Below are positions 51,492 through 64,000 of a stretch of 64,000 nt of DNA, piece by piece. Source of the DNA: Onchocerca volvulus (lineage: Eukaryota > Nematoda > Chromadorea > Rhabditida > Onchocercidae). The position numbers and the translations under genes were made by a program. Position 1 is the first letter of the stretch; the number at the start of each line of letters is the position of its first letter. A model generated the notes under the pieces. It was not told the DNA's origin, searched no databases, and was given only the letters and a program-made list of their open reading frames with translations. The stretch is from positions 8,802,888-8,866,887 of the forward strand of contig HG738138.1 in the NCBI GenBank assembly GCA_000499405.2, written 5' to 3'.

Positions 51492-54400
51492 TAATGGTTT
51501 CTATTAAATAGTCTAAATACAAAAAGACATAACTCTAAAGATTAAGAAAAACAGAAAATTCCTTTCGTGTGCATTAAGAAAAATAGAAAATTCTTTTCGA
51601 GTACGTTTAAATTTACCTTTGTCATTCAAATAACAGTGATATTTGTCATCGCAAAATGAGAACTACAATGTATTCATTGAAGCTGCATATGAAAGAATTC
51701 ATCTTCCTACCATAAATACTATGTTAAGGCCTCTGACATAACGCAGAAGAATATTAGCAATAAAATTGATAATGATTTGGTACTGAAAATGGTAATTGTG
51801 ATGAAGATAATAATTACGACAATACTGATAATTCTACTAGTAATCAACCGACCAGAAAAGAATAGAAATCCTACATAATATCGAGAAAATGGTACTACCA
51901 ATCTTGCAAAACTTTTTAGATGATGCTTGCTTTTCTGCAATGCAATGATCTGAAATCATTGCGATTAAAATACAAATTAAGATGTCTAAATAATGCAAGC
52001 AAGCACATTACCGTTTGCTAAACTCGAAACTAGTACGAAGCATTAGGAACTGATATTACGCAAAACTATTTCAAACATAATTCGAGTGATTAAGGAATAC
52101 TTTAAACTTCGGACATCCCAAATTTAAGTAATGTACAGAGCCATTAAAAATGAACACGAAAAGAAGCAACCAGTAAATCACCAGGTTACTCTCAATACAT
52201 AAAACATTTGTACAAAAGCAAAAAGATGGTGTCCATGTCTTGATTAAAAAAAAAATCTTTTCCTTGTTTTTTTGTATGTAATGACTATAGCATTTGATTA
52301 AAGATAAAACAAATTCTAATTCTTTTTACCCACTTCTGATAGCGACTGAAAAAGATGAATGGATACAAGGGAAAACCGACTATCAAAGGGACAAACAGTA
52401 AAAGATAAATGGGATATGATTTACTCTCCCTCATTTCTGTTACTCTAAGTAAAGGAATTGAAAGTGTATCAATGTTGAACAGCTGTTTCGGCGAGGCTGG
52501 TGAAGAGTAGCAGTGCTTCTGTTGACCCTTCGAGATATTAAACATCTGTGCGTGATAAGGTTCAATCTAATGTTCTTATCACACATACATATATACACCA
52601 CAGGAAGTCTTTATTTGAACAGAAATGAAACGAACTGGTTACAGAACAAAGCAAAGAGGAAAAGAGGCCAGGAATTCAGAAAAAAAAAAAAAAGGAAATA
52701 GACCAGGAATTATAAAATGTAAAATAAATTAATAAATACTGATACCACTTACATATTTTACTGCTAGATCCGGAAATTTTAGACCAGAAAATGAAGATTC
52801 GCTATCACTGGGCTTGTCTTCAGCACTTTTATTCTACTTCCAGTCCAGATAGCCTTCCTAATATATCACACTGCAAAATATTGATCCTAAAACTAAAAGT
52901 ATCTTCCTAAATATGAGCATCCTTTATTTCAAAATTATTTAATAATTGCATCGTGTCCTTCATAGTATCACTGATATTTCTATAAACTTCCACTCTGTAC
53001 CCTTCAAAAAGTAATGCATAGTTAACAGAAACGTGCAGTATGAAATCTGTCTGTAAAAATCGCAATTCAATTGACTTCGTAATACATGCCATCTTTTCAA
53101 TTTTTGTGAATAACAATATAGAATATGGCGCCTCTCCATTCGAAAGGATTTAGTTTCTAATATGTGAATTAAAAAATACAATTCCTTCAAAAAAAGTTAT
53201 ATATTTTAAAAAATAACATTTTTTCAAAAGCTAATTTCCCCAGATATGTTTCAAAGACAAGTTGCTGAACTGGTCATAGATAAACATAGCAAGATGCAAA
53301 TGAATGAAATGAAAAAAATGTTCCACTAAACATGTATGCCAGAGATATGTTCTTTTGATAGGCACATCTCTAGCACACGCTTTCAACAAATGGAAAACAA
53401 TCGATAAAACCTAACTAGCAGTTCGGAAATTAATGATGACATGCAAACATCCATGCATGAACCAACAATGACAAACATCCTATTACTGTGGAAGACGATG
53501 CCTGTGAATAATTTTTGCACTGTAAATTCATAGAATTTTAAAACAGAAAATGGTAAAACTTATGGCCGATGAGACCACCCATTACTATAAAAGATGGAAT
53601 CCAAGATACAGTCTGAAGAAAATCATTATGTCAACTAACTAAATCTTACTCTTCCAGCATTTCCCAAGTCATTTGTGTAAAACAATGATATACTTTCGCA
53701 ACTGAAACTAACACCTAGGTAAGAGAATGGTGTACAAAACAAACATTTCACCAGAAAGTACGTGACAGACGCGGATGTACATACATATTCACATATGTGA
53801 ATACATAACTGCATTCTGTCTAAAGAAATGACAGGTGGTTACCAGTCTTGAGACACGAACAGTAATTGCAAATATATTTTAATCTTCCCAGCAATAAAAT
53901 TAGATGTAACTACATGATTTGCTTAGCTGCTATCAGAAATAAAATCTATGCTTCAACAGATCCGATTTAATTCATGCCATCTTATACCGGAATAATCATG
54001 GTAATTGAAATATGGTAAAGAATGTCCAGTTACTGAGTAACATTTCGTATGACTCCGAATAATAATTTGTGAAAGCAATTACAGTAATTCGTATAACAAC
54101 TGAAATGAGAATTTGAATAAATTCGTAAATTTAAATCAATTAATTATATGAAGCACGCGAAGCACGCGACCCTGATTCTAAGTGATTGCAAGTATACTGT
54201 TAGCTTTTTTGTGCCAAAGCAGCTACTTTTACTAGAAATTGCCTAAATTCCCAATTATATCTGGATCACTCACATCGACCAGAGATTGCCCAACTCGGAC
54301 AAAATTCTCGAGGAACGGATTTGGAATGTCAAACAATCTTCCAGAAAAAGTTGCGGTATCATTATCTGATGAATAGAAGAACCTATTTTTTGACAAAATA

Positions 54401-56535
54401 CTTGACTAGATAAGCATTTATGCATAAATCTATTCACACATGTTCTAAATGACGACGCAAGCAACATTCTTGATAACCAGAAATAACTTTATTTCAAGAA
54501 AAACCCTTTAATAAAAGAGGTTCAAGAAAAATCTGGCAAGTTGCTCTGCGGTACAGATACTAATGGGTGGTTTGATGAGGCTAAGCTGTTCCTGCAAATC
54601 AATTAGCGCTGTGAGACTGAGTCTTCGAATAAAACATACAAAGTGATTTCAATAATCAGCCTAAAACGGACCAAATCGAGAACAGCGTGGGCGAAGAGCA
54701 GTCCTTAAGCTGCAGAGAAGCAGTTCAATAAGCTTCCGATGCAATCTACTCGCCATAGCTCAGAGTCAATTCGCTACCGATCAGACATCGATGGGTGAAT
54801 GATAAATATTGATAACGGGAGGATAAGCATTTGAACTGAATAGCAGTTAGCTGTCGATATTCACAGGTTGTCTCTTCAACCTGGTCGTGAACACTACACT
54901 GCGACAATCGTTCGTTCAGCTGCCCACTGCTGCTACTTTTGTTAAAGTTAAACGCACCAAAAGGGGATACAATCACTATGCTTCGATGACAGATCATTCT
55001 GGATTATTATTTTAAAACAGATCACCATTGGAGTGTAGGACGTGTATGTTATGAAACATTATAAACAGAGATATGGCGACAAAAAATCGATTGTAATAAA
55101 TGGTTGAATCGCATTTGGGAAAACATATTGCTCGCGCAACATAGTGACCGACTGTCATTTTGAGTCGCACAACGAATGCAACTACCATGGATTTGGCTCT
55201 TAAAAAAACCTTTTGTTCACATTATTATTTTGCATTTGCTGCAGATTTAATACATTTAATCCATTTCTTGCTTTTAGAATAAATGTGCACTTAACGTACA
55301 CGTAGTCATGGAACTTCCCCAACAATATCATCCGTTGATATGATCTTGTTCATCCATCGATCAGGATATTTATTAATTCACTGAGTTCATATTGCCACCA
55401 ATATTCGTTGTCTTCTCCTACCTTGTTTGTTTGAAATACAAATATTCCAAACGTAACACAAAGAATCAAAAAGTTCCATCTACTAAGCCATACACGTCTC
55501 TGCAATCTTGTCCTCCTTTCTCAACACCTTTCGTTGTCTGGTAAAAATAACCATAAAAATCTTTGGCATGAGATATTTCCTTTTCTTGTCCTAAGAAAAA
55601 ATTATACAATTGATCATTGTCTGAGCGATGAATAGAGGTAATATTGTGGTCTTTCTAAAGAAATTCAGTTCAAGACAATTGCCTTATCAACACTCTCTTC
55701 TTTATATTTAGTGTGTTTTATTTGTGGCTCCGGTTAAAGATTTGGATCTGAATGTCGCTGTCTAGACCATATAAAAAATTACGGCTCTAAATTCTACTAA
55801 ATCAACGGAAGCGAAATAAGATATGAAACATACGGAAACATATTCTACCCAGTTCCGATGCTTCTCTTTCATTACTATTCGCACCATCATGAGATATTGA
55901 ACTGGAGTCTTGTGATCTCTAAACTCTAAACTAGACACACAACTATTTTTCTTTTAGAAGTATGCACGACATGCACGAGACTTACACAGAAAAAAAAAAA
56001 AAAGGAAAAGAAAAGTTACAGCAATTCATTACTCCATCCCAACTTCCTGTCAAATCAGAATATGGAACAGAGTTTTCATAGAAAAGTTTCTGCAAGGTAA
56101 AACTATTCGATGTTATAAGGAAATTTATTTTTCTCATAAGTAACTATCTGTACTACAGAAATGAACAGTACAGACAATTTGGCTTTTTCTTTTTATTCTA
56201 TTCAATGACGTTTGAATTTATGCTGCATTAACATTGTGTTATTTCTTGCCAAAATCCCAGTCCTATATATCTAACCCTTACTTGAACAAATTTTTATTGT
56301 ACACTACACAGCATCGTAAATAGCATATTGGACTTTGCAAAATTTTTTATTAACAATTTACTGCTATACTTGGTTGGCACACAAAATTAAGGCTGAAAAC
56401 TAAGAAGTAAATCTCGCAAATAGCAGGATACAAGACATCCTTCAGGTCCTCTGAATTTTTCGAAATTAAAAAAAAATTGAGTCTTGAAGATTACTGGTTA
56501 TAAGGAGAAGACATTTGCTAAATAAATATCTATTG
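51466..56535. other. Long intergenic region upstream of syd-2 and downstream of the sideroflexin gene
   Basis: Five kb without a recognised coding exon. It should contain the syd-2 promoter and any 5' UTR exons. An acceptor-like ATTACAG on the minus strand ends at 51489, 23 nt before the syd-2 ATG, so either trans-splicing or a 5' UTR intron is likely. The longest frame of mixed composition is at 54746–54997 on the minus strand (83 codons, unrecognised). Confidence 0.5.
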
Positions 56536-59500
56536 TCACAATCCTTTATTGAAAAAAACATGCTGTGTTGTGGGCATATTTTTGCCCATGTGACGTTTCA
56601 GCTCCTCATAAGTCGCTGGCTCGTAGCGCATCAATGTTGTAGTTTTTACACTGCTAGAAAAAACGAATTTGAAAATGCTCAGATTCAAAGCAATTGTGAT
56701 TATATTCTGGTGCTATTTCCCCAATCCTTACTTCATCCCTCCTTTCTCTTTCTCTCTTTCCCGTATTCTTTTTTTTCACCGATTATATCTCGAAACAATT
56801 TACATTTCGGTTTTATGTATTTAAAAAAGTTATTCGTGAACCTAACAAAACAAAATAAACATACTTAATTTGCGGGAAAAGGGCACAGCCGACTGGTATC
56901 ATTGATCCATATCTGTAAAAACTGGTGACATAAATTTTCGGAAATTATGACCAAGTATGTGTCAGAAATTTGAAGTCTTTTTTTTTTTTGAAGTGGATTT
57001 CTCAATGGGAACCATTATTTCATATTTGTATTTTTTTCCCCCCAAATTTAGCGTTCATTTTGCATATGCAGCGTTCATTTTGCCGAATTTCACAAATTCT
57101 CTGATATTTTTATCTGGAAACCAAGTTTTATAAAGTGTGCAAGTCCGGATGAAACATCGCGAATTCAATAGGACTTATCTTCCCAACTGCTATTATTAAA
57201 ATTTTGATAAAATTATTCATTTATTCAATTGAATAATATTATTAAATTATTCAATTCAGTTGCTATTACTAGTTGTTGTGATGTGATGTCTATCAACAAA
57301 AATTCTATTACTGCTGCGTTACATGTTGTGGCAAAGGAAATGCTGTTAATCGGATTATAGAAATGCTGTTAATCGGATTATAAAAGTTAAATACTTACAG
57401 GAAGAAAGTAAGTAGAAGTTGTACTGGTATGTTCAATAATTTAGCGCGATTGGTATACCACTTGCGTTTCTCCAAAGCATTCATAATCAGAGGTATTAGT
57501 ACTGCAATAATAAGTCCAAAAATCAAAGAGCATTACTATCAAATTTACGTTAATGTATTATAATAAGTGGCTTATCAATTTAACTCAAAGTATCTCTTTG
57601 GACAGAACAAAAACTAATCGCACAGGTCAAATAGCTTGAAAATGAACTGAAATAGAACTAACACATGCTTGGAGTCACAATAACATTACGTGAAAACACT
57701 ACCAAACTGACCGCTTTGCATGCTGCTAGCTGTAAATAAAAAATAAATAGAAATTTGTTAAACTAGGATGTTGAAATTGAATAAAAAAGAAATACCTTTG
57801 ACTTTGCCACTACATGTCCCGTTTCATTCGTCACCGGAAGACCATTGAGTAGCTCACTATAAATTTAAAATAAAAAACCAGGAGTTCACAAAAAAGTAAA
57901 TGTTTTTAGTCGATAACTTCGCTATTTTCTATCAAAGGCTAAAAGTAATAAAAAATTGAAAATATATTACTTTTGTCGCGTCAAAGGAATATTGATAGCG
58001 TTTGCAATTGCTACGGCAGCCAAAGGCACGAAACGTTGAAATTGTGGCGAAAATGCACGCTAAAAGCGATTTTAAAATCACCAATGGATGCCATAAATTA
58101 TCAAATGAACTTTTTAAATAAGTCGTTCTAATAGAAAAAGCTCCCCGATCTTGGTAAGCTCCAGCAGGAACATATGCATATATTCAAGCTGCTAACCTTT
58201 TATTAAATAAGGCTCTAAATTTTCACAAGCGTAAAATAAGCAGAAAAATGAGTCCTCAATTGAGTAAGAGAAATAGCTATGCAGAAATGAGCAAAATAAC
58301 CTTTGCTAGATAATTCTTCAGGCCTACAGCAACAGTAAGTGCACCTGTAACCGCTGAGGTATACGCAACCAATAAATCCCTGCAAAACTGGTGTCAAAAT
58401 ATCAAAAGCTGAGTCCTGCATTACTAGTAATGATGTCACCGTAACAACGATAGCAATATACGTACCTACGTCTAACCTTGTTTGATATTTCAATTGAAAA
58501 ACTGGTAAAAGGAGTAAAGAAAATTATAGCCAAATTTAAGAAAAACTAACCTTTTTGAGAGAGGACTTTGCGCATTCCGATTGGTGTAATTGACAAGCGC
58601 ATTGAAAGACTGATTAGCCCATTGCCAGAAAACTACGGCTCTCGTACTTCTAAACAAAGGTAAGTCTGCGGTTGCAGAAATATGAATCCAAAATGATTTT
58701 TTGAAAAATCTATGAATTTACATACATCAGGCTCCTTTAATTATTTTCACCTTTCTTGTTCTCTTTGAAAATCGATCTGATGAACTTACGAGCAAACAAG
58801 CTGCATTCCTTTGAAGAATATTCTATCAATGAAACCCAATTATTCCCCCTTCTATCCTTCAAAACAAGCAGTACACTGACTTGTACCACAGCATCATTGC
58901 TCCGCAAAGCAAAGTACCACCCCACGCATTAGCGCACATACGTCCCGGTAATGTTTGCAACTGGCCAGTGTCCGGATGAAACGCTGAACCATAAAATGCT
59001 TGAGCGCGCTGCAAATCTTCCACAGTGGTACCATGTGGTTCTTTACCAGCCCTGTCAGAAAAAAAAAATCCGTAAATCGAAAGAGATAATTAATGATTTA
59101 GGAATTCTTACCAATTTCTCATCACAAGCAAATTAAATAATTTTCATGTGTAGTCGGTTATAAATGAAAATTAGATACAAAATATAAAGTCATTTAAAAG
59201 CTTATTCCATTCATTCGCAAAATATTAACATCGTGCAATTTGCCAATCACCTGAAGAAAAACTTGTTATTTAAATATTAAATATATTTGAGAAACTCTTG
59301 TCAAGATCTGATCTGAAGAATTTCAAACCTGTATAATTCAAGCAATCGTTTGCTATCTTGAAGTGTATCCTGGCTAGCAAATGCTTTGAGCGGATCAGTG
59401 ATCGTCATAAAATAACACAAACGTCCCAAAAATCTACTCTGATCCCATCTGTAAATGAGTTCAAGTAAACAAATGAACGAAGTTTCAGCCGAAAAAAAGG

Positions 59501-59747
59501 AAATTATCTGCAGTGCCAACTGAAATAATTGGAAAAGAAAATCGAAAATAAATTACTTTCAACATCTCTATTACAGTAATATAAAAACAGCGTTCGTGAG
59601 TTTCCTTCTAAAGCTCTCCAGGAAGACTTGCTTCCCGCCGTTCTCCGTAAATCGGATAGTAGATTCAGAAATGCTTAAAAATTTACATGTTCATACATAC
59701 CTTGGATTATCAACATCGTATCGTTCTAATCTTAATTGGGCGGGCAT
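56536..59747 (-). CDS. Sideroflexin (mitochondrial amino-acid/serine transporter, SFXN1–3 type)
   Basis: Inner mitochondrial membrane carrier; SFXN1-type members import serine for one-carbon metabolism, while SFXN2 is tied to iron/haem handling. Eleven exons in phase (59747–59701, 59448–59329, 59051–58881, 58649–58551, 58379–58301, 58059–57971, 57856–57796, 57729–57663, 57501–57399, 56912–56865, 56650–56536) give 332 residues, a normal family length. Diagnostic motifs: [19 protein letters not shown] near the N-terminus, [75 protein letters not shown] and the terminal VFFNKGL. Several hydrophobic stretches fit a multi-pass protein. [10 protein letters not shown] is closest to SFXN2 in memory, but the subtype is not secure. 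The donor of exon 8 (GTTAGT at 57662) was chosen by phase. Confidence 0.93.
57051..57083. repeat. Short direct repeat
   Basis: GCGTTCATTTTGC is repeated at 57051–57063 and 57071–57083 within the sideroflexin intron between the exons starting at 57501 and 56912. Confidence 0.75.
57338..57382. repeat. 23-bp tandem duplication in sideroflexin intron
   Basis: The 22-bp string AAATGCTGTTAATCGG followed by ATTATA occurs at 57338–57359 and again at 57361–57382, identical, with one intervening base. It lies a few bases downstream (in gene direction) of the donor of the exon ending at 57399. Confidence 0.85.
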
Positions 59748-61763
59748 TGGAGAACGTTAATCGGTTTTAGCTTAATTTCATTGTCGGTCAATAAATACTT
59801 TGTTGAAATTTCGCCTTGAAGAAACATGAGAACATGGCATACGGGAAATTACATGAATGAAAATGGAGACGCCGCAAGTTAGCGAGCTTAAGGAAACAGA
59901 GGCACTGTGTGCAAGATGAATAATCTTCTGCGGGTAGAACTTCCGTCCCAGTATCATATATCATCAATAAGTGGAAATATAGAGACAAATTGTTAGGAAT
60001 ACCAGTAAATTCCAACACCTTACAGAAACATAAAGTTTTTATTTGAACAAAAATATCTACACTAAGAAAATACAACATCAACAGCACTATAAAAAAACTC
60101 TAAATTGGAGATTTCAGACAGAAACCCAAACTTACTTGAGAAAAACAATCCCATAAAAAAAAAACTCTGAAATTTTTACAAAGTCCTGAAATCTTCGGTA
60201 GAGAGTCATCATTCATTCATTCAATCGATATAAAGAATGGATAAAATGTATGAAAGTGGCGACAATATGAATAGAATAAACGACTTCGAATAGAAAAGAT
60301 TAACGTAACATTTGCAAAGCTTGCCTATTTCAAATATTCCTTATAAAACTTGAAAACCTTAAAAGATTTTGCAAACAGAAATTGTCACACCAACATATAA
60401 GTAAACTTGCTTGTTCAAAACAATACTCCGGACAATGGGCCGAATGTGAAAATGAAATTTAAAATGTTATGCAAATGTAAAATAGAATATCAACCATGAG
60501 AAAAAAACAAATGGCAAGAATAGCTGGCGATTCCAGATATTCGAATCATACTATTTAAATGTCGAACTTTTGATAAATCTTATTGGGTGAAAGCTCGAAC
60601 TAATTAAGTACTACAATTGGTAAATATTTGGAATAAAACGGGTTTTGAAGAGATGATTGTATCCATGACGGATAACAGTTTGTGACAAACTAAAAAAAAT
60701 GGTAGCCTAAATTGAAACCTACGATCTACTTAGTTAGATAGGAAGACTTTATTTAATAAACCAACAATCATGTGGCATAATTTTTATGAAAATATATCGG
60801 CTATGCAAATATTCAAGAATGGACTGCATTTTTAATTATTTCAGATAAATATGCACAAGATTACTTAAAGGAACTTTTAGAACCCATGAAGATCTGACGA
60901 CATATTTTGAAAAATTGCTGCAGTCAGTGAAGGCAGACATATACTGTCTACAAATATTTTTGCAAAAAAGAATAGAAAAGTTGCTTCAAAAAGAATAGAT
61001 AACGAAGTGGAACAACATAACAGTTGAAGAAAACATATAACAATAAATAAAATAAACAACAAACGAAATTTTTGAAAAGTGAAAGAAATGGTGAATTGAA
61101 TAAAAGCATGATAAAATGAAATGTCGAGAATAAAATAACAAGAACTATAGAACAGAACATCCTTTAGCATCAAACTGGATCGCATGACTTCAGCATAATC
61201 TAATTTCAAAATACTGTGACAATCTCAACAAAAACAATAATTTTATTACACACAAAGGGTCGAAGGCAAGTTTTCTATTTTTCAGAAATTGTTTGTTCTC
61301 ACACAACGTCCAAAATGAACTTGCATAGGGATAAAAATATGAATAGCTTCAGAGCGTTTCCATAAAGAATCATTCCAAGATATCGATTCCAGTGTATTAA
61401 CGAACTTTGGATCTCATCAGATTTCCATTATGATGACTATGGTTCAGTTTTTTAGGTCTTTTGCAAATTACTTAGCTAGAAAGAAAAAAAAAACCTGCAT
61501 AAATGGCAAATAATGGCAAAACAAAATATACAATAATGCTTATTAAGACTATTCTCTACCACAAAACCCTTAAAAATCATGCTTTAAAATTATCTTGGAA
61601 AAAATACATAGGTTTTGAAACCTGAAATTGAACGGAGATCAGCGATCTCGATAGGACTTTAACCTTAAAATGACTGGAAGAGCATTTAATGGGAATTGGC
61701 CGAGACAAAAAATAAATGAATAAACTGGCAGCATTTCTCTGGATATACACACAGTTAAGTATT
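59748..61763. other. Intergenic region between sideroflexin and sem-5
   Basis: Two kb of AT-rich DNA containing the sideroflexin promoter and the sem-5 3' UTR. Open frames at 60877–61209 and 59788–60087 on the minus strand are Phe/Leu/Cys-rich and not protein-like. Nothing else is recognised. Confidence 0.5.

Positions 61764-64000
<2,237 letters not shown>

Noticed and set aside
57205..57250. AT-rich inverted repeat (TTATTCAATTGAATAA) considered as a terminator or mobile-element end
   Set aside because: It lies within a sideroflexin intron, has no target-site duplication or transposase nearby, and such palindromes are expected in AT-rich DNA.

Overview
This is a stretch of a nematode nuclear genome, most likely from a filarial or related spirurid worm. 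The evidence is AT-rich intergenic and intronic DNA, many short GT–AG introns ending in TTTCAG-type 3' splice sites, splice-acceptor-like sequences just upstream of several start codons (consistent with spliced-leader trans-splicing), and gene products that match Caenorhabditis-type proteins. The species assignment is inference. I see no bacterial, viral or transposon-derived genes, no tRNA or rRNA genes and no CRISPR array.

Seven protein-coding genes can be read by hand. On the minus strand in the left third are a supplementary-type nuclear hormone receptor (655–6084, possibly with a further upstream exon), a compact FLI/ERG/FEV-class ETS factor (10458–15911, ets-5-like) and hormone-sensitive lipase (17973–about 23373, hosl-1). 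On the plus strand is the lipid-transfer autophagy protein ATG-2 (25046–38904; 45 coding exons in consistent phase, 2,159 residues). On the minus strand in the right third are liprin-alpha (41761–51465, syd-2; 32 exons, 1,251 residues), a sideroflexin (56536–59747, 332 residues) and the GRB2-type adaptor SEM-5 (61764 to the window edge, 5' end missing).

hosl-1 and atg-2 are divergent, separated by about 1.7 kb. atg-2 and syd-2 converge, separated by 2.9 kb. The genes are not packed closely enough to look like operons and do not form one pathway. The loosest functional link is lipid handling (lipase, ATG-2 lipid transfer, possibly the nuclear receptor). From memory, the C. elegans counterparts atg-2, hosl-1, ets-5, syd-2 and sem-5 are all X-linked, so the window probably samples a conserved X-derived linkage block.

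I did not find a convincing previously undescribed system. The most interesting observations are: a 75-bp in-frame tandem duplication that copies the splice acceptor of an HSL exon; a frame-supported GC–AG intron in atg-2; two phase-compatible acceptors 18 nt apart in the nuclear receptor LBD; open frame upstream of the receptor's apparent start; and a liprin-alpha C-terminus without the PDZ-binding tail known from mammalian liprins. Exon boundaries were called by hand from frame, GT/AG sites and protein resemblance, without transcripts.
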